Positions 18,035 to 27,054 of a DNA stretch of 64,000 nucleotides are shown in pieces. Made by a program: the position numbers and the translations under genes. The notes beneath the pieces are model-generated. The model was not told where the DNA came from, did no database searches, and saw only the letters and a list, made by a program, of their open reading frames with translations. The DNA lies in assembly GCA_963736975.1 (NCBI GenBank), contig CAVTQY010000002.1, positions 558,001 through 622,000 of the forward strand, written 5' to 3'. Source of the stretch: CAVTQY01 sp963736975 (GTDB taxonomy: Bacteria > Pseudomonadota > Alphaproteobacteria > Acetobacterales > Acetobacteraceae). How positions within the stretch are numbered: the stretch's first letter is position 1; every line of letters begins with the position of its first letter.

Positions 18035-19501
18035 ATGCGGCTGTTCAGCGCGACGCTCGCCACCGAGACCAATACGTTTTCACCGCTGCCCACCTCGCTC
18101 AATTCGTATAGGGAGACGGTGTTCTGGCGCCCTGGCGAGCATCCGGACGTGCCGGGCATGTGCACGGCGCCGCTGTTCGTGGCGCGCGGTCGTGCGAGCG
18201 CGGAAGGGTTCACCCTTATCGAAGGAAGCTGTTTCGCCGCCAGCCCGGCGGGAACGACCAACCGCGCGGATTACGAGTTCATGCGCGACGAGATACTGGG
18301 GCAGGTGCATGCGGCGCTGCCGTTGGACGGCGTGCTGCTAGGGCTGCACGGGGCGATGGTGGCGCATGGCTATGACGATGTCGAAGGCGATGTGATCGAG
18401 CGGGTGCGGGCGATCGTCGGGCCGCGCTGCGTGATCGGCGTGGAACTCGACCCGCACTGCCACCTGACGGTCAGGCGCGTGCAGCTTGCCGATGTCATCA
18501 TTCTCTACAAGGAATTCCCCCATACCGACGTGGTGGAACGGGCGGAGGAGCTGCTGACGGTCGTGCTGCGGACGATCCGCGGCGAGGTCAGGCCGGTGAT
18601 GTCGCTGTATGACTGCCGGCAGATCGGCAGCTATCCGACCACCCTGCCGCTGATGCGCGGCTTCGTTGACCGCACCGCTGCCCTGGAAGGGAAAGACGGG
18701 GTGCTGTCAGTTTCAATCGGCCACTGCTTTCCGTATGCGGACGTGCCGGAACTCTCCGGGCGCATCCTGGTGGTGACCGACGACGACAAGACTAAGGCGG
18801 ATCGGCTGGCTGCCGAAATCGGTCGCGAATTCATCGCCATGCGGGGTCGGACGGCGCCCGACTATATGGATGTGGATGCCGGGATCGATGCTGCGCTGGC
18901 GCTCAACGAGGCGCCGGTGGTGATAGCGGACCCTGCCGACAATGCGGGCGGCGGCGCGCCGTCCGACAATACCAGCATCCTGCGCCGGATGATCGCCTGT
19001 GACGTGCAGAACGCGGCGCTGGGGCCGATCTGGGACCCGATGGCGGTGCGGATTTGTTTCGATGCGGGCGAGCGCGCGACAATCCCGCTGCGCTTCGGCG
19101 GCAAGACCGGATCCGCTTCCGGGCCGCCGGTGGACGCGACTGTGACCGTGGCGGCCTTGCGGCGCGACTGTTGGCAGAGTTTCGGGCCGACGCGGGTGCC
19201 GCTTGGGGATTGCGCCGCGGTGCGCGTGGGCGGGATCGACGTGGTGCTGATCACCAGCCGCACGCAGGCGCTGGGCCTGGAATTGTTTCGCAATCTCGGC
19301 GTCGAGCCGACGGCGCGGAAGTTGGTCGTGGTGAAATCGACCAATCACTTCATGGCGGCGTTCGGGCCCATCGCGCGCAAGGTGATCTACATCGATGCCG
19401 ACGGCCCGCTGAGCCGCGACTACCGGTCGATCCCCTATAAACGCATCCAGCGACCAATCTGGCCACTGGATGTGGAGACCTTTCCCTCGCTGATCGCCTG
19501 A
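18035..19501 (+). CDS. M81-family metallopeptidase (MlrC-like)
   Basis: A 488-residue protein of the MlrC/M81 family, named for microcystinase C. Conserved features include A-T-E-T-N-T-F-S-P at the start, L-L-G-L-H-G-A-M-V-A-H-G, E-L-D-P-H-C-H-L, the metal-binding D-N-A-G-G-G-A-P-S-D-N-T and K-S-T-N-H-F. In non-cyanotoxin organisms the natural substrate is unknown; peptide or amide hydrolysis is presumed. ATG 18035 is preferred over an upstream in-frame start inside pqiA. It begins 17 bases after the pqiA stop. Confidence 0.85.
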   Translation: MRLFSATLATETNTFSPLPTSLNSYRETVFWRPGEHPDVPGMCTAPLFVARGRASAEGFTLIEGSCFAASPAGTTNRADYEFMRDEILGQVHAALPLDGVLLGLHGAMVAHGYDDVEGDVIERVRAIVGPRCVIGVELDPHCHLTVRRVQLADVIILYKEFPHTDVVERAEELLTVVLRTIRGEVRPVMSLYDCRQIGSYPTTLPLMRGFVDRTAALEGKDGVLSVSIGHCFPYADVPELSGRILVVTDDDKTKADRLAAEIGREFIAMRGRTAPDYMDVDAGIDAALALNEAPVVIADPADNAGGGAPSDNTSILRRMIACDVQNAALGPIWDPMAVRICFDAGERATIPLRFGGKTGSASGPPVDATVTVAALRRDCWQSFGPTRVPLGDCAAVRVGGIDVVLITSRTQALGLELFRNLGVEPTARKLVVVKSTNHFMAAFGPIARKVIYIDADGPLSRDYRSIPYKRIQRPIWPLDVETFPSLIA

Positions 19502-19505
19502 TGGG

Positions 19506-19898
19506 TTATTTCGAACGGCTCGACTTCGGTTTGCTCGGCTTGGCGGCTTTGCCGTTGCTCGCCTTCGGAGCGGCGGTGTCCGTGCGGTTGGAGGCGCGAG
19601 CTTTCGGTGTCTGCGGGCGGTCGCCCTGATCGGTGAACCGGCCGGGAATTTCGCCGAGATTGTCCTGGATCTCCGCTTCCTCGACGCCTTCGGGCTCACC
19701 GGTCCGCATGAGCGGGTGGGTCATCGGATTTGGGAGCAGGCCGGCGCCGGCGGATTGTTCCATGGCGACCAACTCACGCGCACGTTCCCAATACTCCAGG
19801 TCCCGGCCATGCGGCCGGCCGTCCTGTTCCCATAAATGATAGGCACGCTCGCGAATGCGGTCGTCCAGTGTCGTGTGGCCCATCAGCATCTCCTTCAA
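19506..19898 (-). CDS. DUF2934 domain protein
   Basis: A 130-residue protein whose N-terminal part (I-R-E-R-A-Y-H-L-W-E-Q-D-G-R-P-H-G and Y-W-E-R-A-R-E-L) is the DUF2934 motif. The C-terminal third is a lysine/alanine/serine-rich tail, probably disordered. An alternative start five codons in (19883) is possible. Function unknown. Convergent with the M81 gene, the ends 4 bases apart. Confidence 0.75.
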   Translation of the reverse strand: MKEMLMGHTTLDDRIRERAYHLWEQDGRPHGRDLEYWERARELVAMEQSAGAGLLPNPMTHPLMRTGEPEGVEEAEIQDNLGEIPGRFTDQGDRPQTPKARASNRTDTAAPKASNGKAAKPSKPKSSRSK

Positions 19899-19989
19899 CG
19901 CGTAAGCGATTGATTGTGCTTCGCGGTTGCGAGTCGAGCCCAGAATGAGCGATGCTGCATTGCAGCAAACGCTGCCCGAATAGACCGAT

Positions 19990-20979
19990 ATGGCGGGCTC
20001 TCGGCATCGGACGTCCGGAGGGCGTGGCGTGAAGCATCGACAGGGTCATCGCGAAATATCGCTCGCGTTGCAGGGTGGCGGCTCGTTCGGCGCCTTCACA
20101 TGGGGCGTGCTGGATCGCCTGCTGGAGCAGCCGGACCTACGGATCGACATGATCAGCGGCGCGAGCGCCGGGGCGGTGAACGCGGTCGTGCTGGCGGGTG
20201 GTCTTGCCGAAGGCGGACGCGAAGCAGCGCGGGCGAAGTTGGCGGACCTATGGGGCCGGATGGGGCGGATGCGCGCGGGGCTGGGACCGCTGCCGGTTTC
20301 GGTCACGGAGCTGGCGCGGATGGTCTCGCCTTATCAGGTCAATCTCTTTGGGGTGAACCCGCTGCGCGAGCTGCTCACCCGGTCGGTCGATTTCACAAAG
20401 CTGCGTGAGAACAGCCCGGTCCGCCTCATGATCGCGGCCACGCGCGTGCGCGACGGCCACGCGCGGCTGTTCCGCGAGCACGAGATCACACTGGATGCGG
20501 TGCTCGCCTCCGCCTGCCTGCCGTTTCTGCAACACAGCGTGGAAATCGAGGGGGAGGCGTATTGGGACGGCGGCTACAGCGCGAACCCGCCGCTGCGCCA
20601 GTTGGTGGTGGAGACGGAGGCGCCGGACGTGCTGTTGGTGCAACTGCTGCCGGACAGCGGGGCGGAGAGTCCGCAGCTTTCTTACGAGATCACAAGGCGG
20701 GCGCGGGAAATCACCTTCAACGCGTCGTTGCTGCGCGAACAGCAGGCGGTAGCGGATCTGCGGCGCGCCTGCGCCGGACAGCATCTATTCCGCTCCGAGT
20801 TGTGCCGGAAACTCGATCGGTTGCAGATACACCGGATTGCTGCCCCCGATGTGGTGGAGGGGCTTGCACGGGAAAATCCGCTGGATACGTCGGTCAGGTT
20901 GGTGCGCCGTCTGCATGACGCCGGCCGAGAGGCGGCCGGTGCGTGGTTAAACGAATGGATGGCGGATCAATCCGCGTAA
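19990..20979 (+). CDS. Patatin-like phospholipase
   Basis: A protein of up to 329 residues with a bacterial patatin domain: oxyanion loop G-G-G-S-F-G-A, nucleophile motif G-A-S-A-G and catalytic Asp in D-G-G-Y. Such enzymes hydrolyse acyl lipids. A GTG at 20029 just before the domain is an equally good start. No signal peptide is visible, so it is probably cytosolic or membrane-peripheral. Its 3' end overlaps that of the convergent aldolase gene by 13 bases. Confidence 0.88.
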   Translation: MAGSRHRTSGGRGVKHRQGHREISLALQGGGSFGAFTWGVLDRLLEQPDLRIDMISGASAGAVNAVVLAGGLAEGGREAARAKLADLWGRMGRMRAGLGPLPVSVTELARMVSPYQVNLFGVNPLRELLTRSVDFTKLRENSPVRLMIAATRVRDGHARLFREHEITLDAVLASACLPFLQHSVEIEGEAYWDGGYSANPPLRQLVVETEAPDVLLVQLLPDSGAESPQLSYEITRRAREITFNASLLREQQAVADLRRACAGQHLFRSELCRKLDRLQIHRIAAPDVVEGLARENPLDTSVRLVRRLHDAGREAAGAWLNEWMADQSA

Positions 20980-21713
20980 GACGGGTCCCTGGCGTCCAGC
21001 AGGCGCTTCATTTCGGCAAAATGGGCAAAGGCCATCTCGTCGTAGTCGTCCCAGTCGCGCGCGGTGCGTTCGGCAAGAGCGGGCGACATGATGTTCAGCG
21101 CCTGGCCGGTGGAACAGGCGAGCACCAGGGTCTGGCAGGCGCGTTCCAGGTAGTAGAGGTCATGGAAAGCTTCGGCGACCGTTGCGCCGGCCACCAACAC
21201 GCCGTGATTGCCCATGATCATCCGGCGTGATCGCCCGAGGGCGGCTGCCAGCCGTTCGCCTTCCGCCATGTTGTCCGCCACGCCGGAAAAGCCAAGATCG
21301 ATGGCCACCCGGTTGTAGTAACGGGCGGTGTTCTGATCGATCGGCTTGATTTCCGGGTCGGCCAGCGAAGCGATTGCCGTGGCGTAAGGTGGATGCACGT
21401 GGAGGACGCACCGTGCTTGTGGCACGAGGGCATGGATTCGCCCGTGAATACACCAGGCAGAGGGGTCTGGCGCATCGGAGCGCCGCATCGTGGCTGCGTC
21501 ATCGGCATCCAGCAACAACAACTCGCTAGCTCGGATGCGGGCGAAATGCCGCCATTTCGGATTCATCAAGAACCGCTTGCAGTCCGCCGAGACGGCAAGG
21601 CTGAAGTGGTTGGCTACCGATTCGTGCCAGCCGAGGTCGGCGGCCATGCGAAACGCGGCCGCGAGATCGACGCGCAGCCGCCATTCCGTTTCATCGATGT
21701 TGGCCAGGGCCAC
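20967..21713 (-). CDS. Class II aldolase/adducin family protein
   Basis: A 248-residue protein of the FucA/adducin fold. Zinc ligands are the H-V-H of L-H-V-H-P-P-Y-A-T-A-I and the His of M-I-M-G-N-H-G-V-L-V. Other family features are N-H-F-S-L-A-V and H-G-R-I-H. The family cleaves or decarboxylates phosphorylated or oxidised sugars, but no kinase or dehydrogenase lies beside it, so the substrate is open. The N-terminal start M-A-L-A-N-I-D is consistent with the family. Confidence 0.82.
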   Translation of the reverse strand: MALANIDETEWRLRVDLAAAFRMAADLGWHESVANHFSLAVSADCKRFLMNPKWRHFARIRASELLLLDADDAATMRRSDAPDPSAWCIHGRIHALVPQARCVLHVHPPYATAIASLADPEIKPIDQNTARYYNRVAIDLGFSGVADNMAEGERLAAALGRSRRMIMGNHGVLVAGATVAEAFHDLYYLERACQTLVLACSTGQALNIMSPALAERTARDWDDYDEMAFAHFAEMKRLLDARDPSYAD

Positions 21714-21721
21714 GGCGGCGG

Positions 21722-21958
21722 TTAGACCATCAATTCAGCCTCACGCAGGGGAACCCGCAAAATTTTGCAAAGCGCAGAGAGATTGCCGCTGCGCGGCCGG
21801 GACCGCCCCGTTTCCCAATGGTAAACACAGGCGGTGGTTACGCCGAGGCGATCGGCGACGTCGGCGACGCGCAATCCGCGTTCCTGCCGCAGGAGGCGCA
21901 ACTGGCGGCTGAGGCTCTTGGGTCTGGCCATAGTCTTTCCCTTCGAAATTGTAGTCAA
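21722..21958 (-). CDS. Small XRE-type helix-turn-helix protein
   Basis: A 78-residue (or 69 from ATG 21931) DNA-binding protein consisting almost only of an HTH: L-R-L-L-R-Q-E-R-G-L-R-V-A-D-V-A-D-R-L-G-V-T, then C-V-Y-H-W-E-T-G-R. It lies 8 bases upstream of the aldolase gene on the same strand and could regulate it. No partner toxin is visible beside it. Confidence 0.75.
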   Translation of the reverse strand: MTTISKGKTMARPKSLSRQLRLLRQERGLRVADVADRLGVTTACVYHWETGRSRPRSGNLSALCKILRVPLREAELMV

Positions 21959-22088
21959 CCTCAGATAGTCCGTTATCGGTCGCAGTCTAGTGTCGGCTTG
22001 GAAAGAAAGTCAACACGCCCTGAGAAATGCCGTCGCGAGGCGACTCGCACTCTCTATGGTGGCATACTACAGGAGGTTGGCGGCTGTA

Positions 22089-22370
22089 TCAAGGGGGTAC
22101 CACAACCGGCATCAGCGCGTGGATTGCCAACAGAATAAGGAAAATAATCACGATGGCGTATACGATGCCACCGAACAGGCGCAGCGCGGCTACGATAAGG
22201 AGCAGGGCGAGGGCGATCAGGATAATCACGGAAATTGCCGGCGGCACACCGATTTGGATGAGTTGCGTGCGCACCCACATCTCTATGGCGGCCAGCCCGG
22301 CAAGGATAAGATCAACAAAGCTCTTGATGATCTCGAGCAGGCGGGTAACAACGGTGTCAACCTGATCCAT
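22089..22370 (-). CDS. Small membrane protein, unknown function
   Basis: A 93-residue protein with a hydrophobic N-terminal helix (F-V-D-L-I-L-A-G-L-A-A-I) and two strong membrane segments near the C-terminus (A-I-S-V-I-I-L-I-A-L-A-L-L-L-I-V and I-V-Y-A-I-V-I-I-F-L-I-L-L-A-I). No family is recognised. It begins 3 bases after the stop of the GFA gene on the same strand, so the two are probably cotranscribed. Confidence 0.65.
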   Translation of the reverse strand: MDQVDTVVTRLLEIIKSFVDLILAGLAAIEMWVRTQLIQIGVPPAISVIILIALALLLIVAALRLFGGIVYAIVIIFLILLAIHALMPVVVPP

Positions 22371-22373
22371 CGT

Positions 22374-22841
22374 TCAGCTCCGTATTGCGCGGCGGCGTTC
22401 GAGGCTCGCGGCCGGCCACACCGATTTGGCATGATAGTAGGCATCGAACGCAGGAACGCTTTCCGGCAGCGTGACCCATGGCAGCTTGGAGCGGGTGTAG
22501 ATATGCACATCCGGTCGTAGGGCGGCTGGTGTATCGAGTGTGCCGACCCGCACGAAGCGTAGCTGCGGGCGCCGGCCATAATCGCTCCACATGGCCGTCT
22601 GGCACCTGGGACAGCGGTAGATATCATGCGGGCGACCACTGTCCGTGGGCAAGCCGACCGGCACCGGCTCGCCAGCCAACAGGGCGATACGGTCGGTTTC
22701 GATCAGGGCGTTGAGAACGAATGCGCTGCCGGTCTGCCGCTGGCAATCGAGGCAGTGGCAGCAATGGACGAACATCGGCGAGGAATTGAGGCGATAGCGG
22801 ATGGCGCCGCAGGCGCAGCCGCCTTCCAGACGGTCGGACAT
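22374..22841 (-). CDS. GFA-family zinc protein
   Basis: A 155-residue protein of the glutathione-dependent formaldehyde-activating (GFA) fold. Zinc ligands are C-A-C-G, H-C-C-H-C-L-D-C and C-P-R-C. The family name comes from a disputed formaldehyde role; most members have no proven reaction. A second GFA protein occurs at 45419-45928. A 9-bp hairpin lies just upstream of its start. Confidence 0.85.
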   Translation of the reverse strand: MSDRLEGGCACGAIRYRLNSSPMFVHCCHCLDCQRQTGSAFVLNALIETDRIALLAGEPVPVGLPTDSGRPHDIYRCPRCQTAMWSDYGRRPQLRFVRVGTLDTPAALRPDVHIYTRSKLPWVTLPESVPAFDAYYHAKSVWPAASLERRRAIRS

Positions 22842-22846
22842 GTGTA

Positions 22847-22869
22847 GGCTCCGTGATGGACACGGAGCC
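22847..22869. terminator. Perfect 9-bp hairpin between paoC and the GFA gene
   Basis: GGCTCCGTG (22847-22855), a five-base loop, then CACGGAGCC (22861-22869), extended by an A-T pair. It lies between the paoC stop and the ATG of the GFA gene, both on the minus strand. It may end the pao transcript or form a 5'-leader structure of the GFA mRNA; no long U-run follows on the minus strand, so a simple intrinsic terminator is not certain. Confidence 0.5.
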
Positions 22870-22916
22870 TTTGTATAGGATCAGAGCGGAAGCGACACCC
22901 CGGCGCTCAGGCGGAG

Positions 22917-25244
22917 TCAGGCCTGTAGGGCAGGGGCGTCCAGCAGGTTCTCCAGGCGGATGGGCAGCGTGCGGATGCGTTTGCCCGTGGCGTGGAATAC
23001 CGCGTTGGCGACCGCCGCGTTGAGCCCGACATTGCCGAGCTCGCCGATGCCTTTGATCCCAAGCGGATTGACCTCGGTATCGGTCTCTGGAACCAGGATG
23101 GTCTCGATCTGCTGGATATCGGCGTTGACCGGGATCAGGTACTCGGCGAGATCGGTGTTATAGTAGCGGGCAACGCGACGATCGATCTCGGTGGCCTCGT
23201 GCAGCGCGGCGCTGATACCCCAGATCTGGCCGCCCATGAGCTGGCTGGTGGCGGTCTTCGGGTTAACGATGCGTCCGGCGGCGAAGGCGCTGACAAGGCG
23301 CGGCACGCGTACCTCTCCGGTACGACGGTTGACCTGTACCTCGATCAGATGCGCGCCGAAGGCGAACTGGATGCGGTCCTTCATCTTGGCACCGCCTGCC
23401 AGGATGGCTTTCCCTTTATAAAGATTCCGGATGCCGTCGGGCGGAACGTCATGCGGCAGGTTCTCTGCATAGACCTCGATCGCGCCATTGCTGGCGCGCG
23501 CGATCGCCTTCTGCAGCGTTTCTCGGCCGTTATTCGGCCCGACCATGGCACCGTCGGCGAGCGTGAGCGCGCTCGGATCGGCACCGGTGAACGGGCCGTC
23601 TTCCGCAGACACGGCCGCACGAGCGAGCCGCGCGCGAACCTCCTCGCAGGCCTTCGCAATCACATTGCAGATACTGGCCGTGGAGTTCGAACCGCCGGCG
23701 ACCGGCGCGGGCGGCAAGTCGGTATCGCCAAGCTCCACCTGTATTTTCTCCAGCGGCAGACCGAGCCGATCGGCGGCGGTAAGCGCAAACACCGTATACG
23801 CCCCGGTGCCGATCTCATGGCCTGCGGTCTGTATCTTCGCGGAGCCTTGCGGCGTGAGGATCACGCGCACCGTGGCCGGACCCATCTGGGTGGGATACAT
23901 CGTCGCGGCGCAGCCCCAGCCGATGAGCCAGTCGCCGTCGCGCGTCGCGCCGGGTTGCGGATCGCGGCGAGACCAGCCGAAGGACTGTGCGGCGGCATCG
24001 AAACAGGGCATCAACGAACGCGATGTATAGGGCAGGCCCTTGATCGGTTCGCGTTTGGTGTCGTTGACCCGGCGCAGCTCGATCGGGTCCATCCGCAATG
24101 CAACAGCCAACTCGTCCATCGCTGATTCGATGGCGAACAGATACGGCGTCTCCGGCGGAGAGCGCATGAAGCCCGGCGTGTTGCGGTCGGCGTGAACGAT
24201 GAAAACGTTGGAATCGACGTTGGGACAGGCATAAAGCCGGGTTGAGGCGTCGGTGCCCGCTACTTTGTAATTATCGGGCCGGGACGAGACTTCCCAGCCT
24301 TCATGGGTCAGGGATGCCAGCTTGCCGTCCGGCGTGGCGCCCAGTTTCACGTGATGGCGCGTCTCGGCACGGTAGGTGGCGATGGTGAAACCATCCTTGC
24401 GGGTGGCGACCAGCTTAACCGGACGGTTCAGCACGCGCGCGGCGTGGCAGATGAGTGAAGTGCGCTGCGTGAGCGAGCCGCGCGAGCCGAATGCGCCACC
24501 GACGAAGGGCGACAGGACGCGAATGTCGGAAGGATCGATGCCAAGCTGCTCGGCGAGACCGTTCTGGAAACCATACATATTCTGGCTGGATTCCCAGACC
24601 GTAAGTTTGCCGTTGGACCAAACCGCGGTGGTGGTGAACAGCTCGATCGGGTTGTGATGCTGGGTGGGTGTTTGGTACCACTGGTCCACCTTGAACGGAG
24701 CGGTGGCGAAGGCTGCGCCGGCATCGCCGACCTTGGGTTGCTCGGTTGCCGGCTGGCCATCCTGGCGCGCCGCATCGTCAGCCGAAATTACCTGCACGCC
24801 GGGGCTGTCGAACCCGGCGGATGGCGGATCAACGGCATAAGCAATGGTCAGCCGATCGGCGCCTTCGCGGGCTGCTTCCATCGTGTCCGCCACGACCACT
24901 GCGACGATCTGGCCGTCATGCTGCACCCGCTCGGAGGCCAAGGGCGCGATCGAGGTGCCCATATACCCGTGCTGGGAGGAGATTTTGCCGGGCTTGATGC
25001 GGTCACCGACGTTTTTGTAGGTGAAGATCTCCAATACGCCGGGAACCGCGCGGGCCTGGGTTTCATCAATCCCAGTGATGCGGCCGCGGGCGATCGCGCT
25101 GGTGCGCAGGGCGGCATAGGCGGGATTGCGGCCGCCATCGAAATCCGCGCCGTAGCGTGCTTGGCCGGTGACCTTGGCCCAGCCATCAACACGCGAGGTT
25201 GCGTCGCCAATCGCCGGCTGGGGCGTGCTGTTGGCCATGCTCAA
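22917..25244 (-). CDS. paoC: Aldehyde oxidoreductase molybdenum subunit (PaoC/YagR-like)
   Basis: A 775-residue xanthine-oxidase-family large subunit that binds the molybdenum cofactor. Features include A-R-Y-G-A-D near the start, V-G-G-A-F-G-S-R-G, and the C-terminal catalytic G-I-G-E-L-G-N-V-G. With the two upstream genes it matches the PaoABC/YagTSR type of periplasmic aldehyde dehydrogenase. A Met at residue 3 is an alternative start. Its start overlaps the end of paoB by 4 bases. Confidence 0.85.
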   Translation of the reverse strand: MSMANSTPQPAIGDATSRVDGWAKVTGQARYGADFDGGRNPAYAALRTSAIARGRITGIDETQARAVPGVLEIFTYKNVGDRIKPGKISSQHGYMGTSIAPLASERVQHDGQIVAVVVADTMEAAREGADRLTIAYAVDPPSAGFDSPGVQVISADDAARQDGQPATEQPKVGDAGAAFATAPFKVDQWYQTPTQHHNPIELFTTTAVWSNGKLTVWESSQNMYGFQNGLAEQLGIDPSDIRVLSPFVGGAFGSRGSLTQRTSLICHAARVLNRPVKLVATRKDGFTIATYRAETRHHVKLGATPDGKLASLTHEGWEVSSRPDNYKVAGTDASTRLYACPNVDSNVFIVHADRNTPGFMRSPPETPYLFAIESAMDELAVALRMDPIELRRVNDTKREPIKGLPYTSRSLMPCFDAAAQSFGWSRRDPQPGATRDGDWLIGWGCAATMYPTQMGPATVRVILTPQGSAKIQTAGHEIGTGAYTVFALTAADRLGLPLEKIQVELGDTDLPPAPVAGGSNSTASICNVIAKACEEVRARLARAAVSAEDGPFTGADPSALTLADGAMVGPNNGRETLQKAIARASNGAIEVYAENLPHDVPPDGIRNLYKGKAILAGGAKMKDRIQFAFGAHLIEVQVNRRTGEVRVPRLVSAFAAGRIVNPKTATSQLMGGQIWGISAALHEATEIDRRVARYYNTDLAEYLIPVNADIQQIETILVPETDTEVNPLGIKGIGELGNVGLNAAVANAVFHATGKRIRTLPIRLENLLDAPALQA

Positions 25245-26276
25245 ACCTCCATTGCGGCGGCTTGCAACAGCGCGCGTGTCAGTGTGCGCTGTCCGAGCTC
25301 GATTTTGTAATCGTTACCGCCATGGCCCTGGGCGCCGGCGAAGGCGATCCGCGCCGCCGCCGCAACGGTCGTTTCATTGAGCGGCTGGCCTTTCAGCGCG
25401 GCTTCGGCGTCCCACGCGCGCCAGGGCCGGTAGGCAACCCCGCCCAGGCTGATGCGCGCCTCGTTCACCACACCGTCCTGCAGGTCGAGCCCCACGGCCG
25501 CGGTCGCCAGGCCGAATTCGTAGGACTCACGGTCGCGGATCTTCAGATAGAGCGAACGGCGGGTCCACGGGCCGGCCGGGATGAGGAAACCGGTGATCAG
25601 CTCGCCCGGCTGCAGGATCGTCTCGATGTGGGGCTGCTCGGGACCGGTATGCAGCTCGGCGAAATGGACCATCCGCTGGCCGTCTGGGCCGAGCAGGTTC
25701 ACGGTCGCGTCGAAAGCCACGAGCGCCTGGGCGAAATCGCCGGGATAGGTGGCGATGCAACGATCGCTCATGCCCAGTACCGCGTGCTTGCGGTTGACAC
25801 CGGACAGGGCGGCGCAGCCGGAACCGGGCATGCGCTTGTTGCAAGCCGGCCAACTCAGGTCACGGAAATACTCACAGCGCGTCCGCTGCAGCACGTTACC
25901 GCCGAGGGTGGCCATGTTGCGCAACTGCGCACTGGCGGCGAGGTGCAGAGTTCTGCGCAATGGCGGGGTATTCCTGTTGGACGGTGGAGTTGTTTGCCGC
26001 CTCCGCCATCCGCACCAGGGCGCCGAGCCAAAGGCCTTGCGGTGTCTTTTGGATGCTGCCGTAGGTGTTCTGCAGCCCGTTGATGTCGACCAGCATGCGC
26101 GGCTGCATCGTCTCGAGCTTCATCAGGTCGAGGATGGTCGTGCCGCCGGCAAGGAACTGGGCGGGCGCCATGGTCGGGGGGATGGGCGGACCCTGCTGCG
26201 GGCCCTGCGGCGGTAGGGCAGCAGCGCGGATCGCGCTGCCGGCATCCTCGGCGCGGTGATAGGTGAAGGGGCGCAT
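25241..26276 (-). pseudogene. paoB: Aldehyde oxidoreductase FAD subunit (PaoB-like), frameshifted
   Basis: The N-terminal half (26276 down to about 25951) has the FAD-binding A-Q-F-L-A-G-G-T-T-I-L-D-L-M-K. The C-terminal half continues in another frame with L-R-N-M-A-T-L-G-G-N and the cluster-like cysteines C-E-Y-F-R-D, A-C-N-K-R and G-S-G-C that mark PaoB subunits. At about 25951 an extra A (CAGAACTCT where CAGACTCT would keep frame) shifts translation: the first part ends in A-I-A-Q-N-S-A-P where A-I-A-Q-T-L-H-L-A is expected. It is either a recent mutation or a sequence error; otherwise intact. Confidence 0.85.
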
Positions 26277-26279
26277 GGC

Positions 26280-26894
26280 TCAGGCCCTCTGCATCAGGGG
26301 ACGGGCTTGCCTTATGGCGGCGACGATGTGGGGATAGGCGGCGCAGCGGCAGAGATTGCCGCTCATGTAGTCGCGGATGTCGGCGTCGGTCTCGGCGTGC
26401 CGCTCCTGCACGCAGGCGATCGCCGAGATGATCTGCCCCGGCGTGCAGTAGCCGCACTGGAACGCGTCCTGGTCGATGAAGGCTTGCTGCATCGGGTGCA
26501 GCGTGCCGTCCGGCTGGGCGAGGCCCTCGATGGTGATGACCGGCTCGCGGACGGCGGCCGCCAGGGTCAGGCAGGACAGCACGCGCTGCCCATCGATCAG
26601 CACTGTGCAGGCGCCGCACTGGCCATGGTCGCAGCCCATCTTGGTGCCGGTCAGGCCGAGATGTTCGCGCAGCGTGTCGAGCAGGGTGGTGCGGGGGTCG
26701 AGGGCGAGGGCGTTAGCAGTGCCGTTGACGGTCAGGCGCACGGCCACCGGTGCGCGAGGGTCCAGCGGCTCCTGGGCGCGTGCTCGAGGTGGCGCGGCGA
26801 CGAGTGGCAGGGTCGCGGCCGCTGTGGCGGTGCCGGTTAGCAGTCCGCGGCGACCGAGTCCGGCGCCGCTGCTGGTGTTGGATGGTGCGTTCAT
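26280..26894 (-). CDS. paoA: Aldehyde oxidoreductase 2Fe-2S subunit (PaoA-like)
   Basis: A 204-residue small subunit with two 2Fe-2S sites: C-D-H-G-Q-C-G-A-C with a later C, and C-G-Y-C-T-P-G-Q-I with C-R-C. The N-terminal G-R-R-G-L-L-T-G-T-A followed by an alanine-rich stretch ending A-R-A-Q is a twin-arginine-type signal. So the complex should be exported folded to the periplasm, as known for E. coli PaoA. First gene of the operon, with a nested inverted repeat upstream. Confidence 0.9.
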   Translation of the reverse strand: MNAPSNTSSGAGLGRRGLLTGTATAAATLPLVAAPPRARAQEPLDPRAPVAVRLTVNGTANALALDPRTTLLDTLREHLGLTGTKMGCDHGQCGACTVLIDGQRVLSCLTLAAAVREPVITIEGLAQPDGTLHPMQQAFIDQDAFQCGYCTPGQIISAIACVQERHAETDADIRDYMSGNLCRCAAYPHIVAAIRQARPLMQRA

Positions 26895-26901
26895 GAGCGC
26901 C

Positions 26902-26970
26902 CGGGTTCCCGTCTGGATGGCGGCGCCTCTCGGTCAGGGGCGCCTGCCGCGGTTAACTGACGGGAACCCG
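26902..26970. repeat. 12-bp perfect inverted repeat upstream of paoA
   Basis: CGGGTTCCCGTC (26902-26913) and GACGGGAACCCG (26959-26970) are exact reverse complements 45 bases apart, with a second GGCGCC pair nested inside. It lies 8-76 bases upstream of the paoA start. It could be an operator for a dimeric regulator or an mRNA leader structure. Confidence 0.55.
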
Positions 26971-27054
26971 CGCGGTTGCTGACGCGGGATTGTGGATCGG
27001 CAAATTTCGTAGGGGCGGGCGGGCCGTTTTGGCGGCCCGCGGAAGTCTCGGCCG

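Noticed and set aside
21722..22370. Small XRE protein and small membrane protein as a toxin-antitoxin pair
   Set aside because: They are separated by about 130 bases, are not coupled, and the membrane protein pairs better with the GFA gene 3 bases upstream of it.
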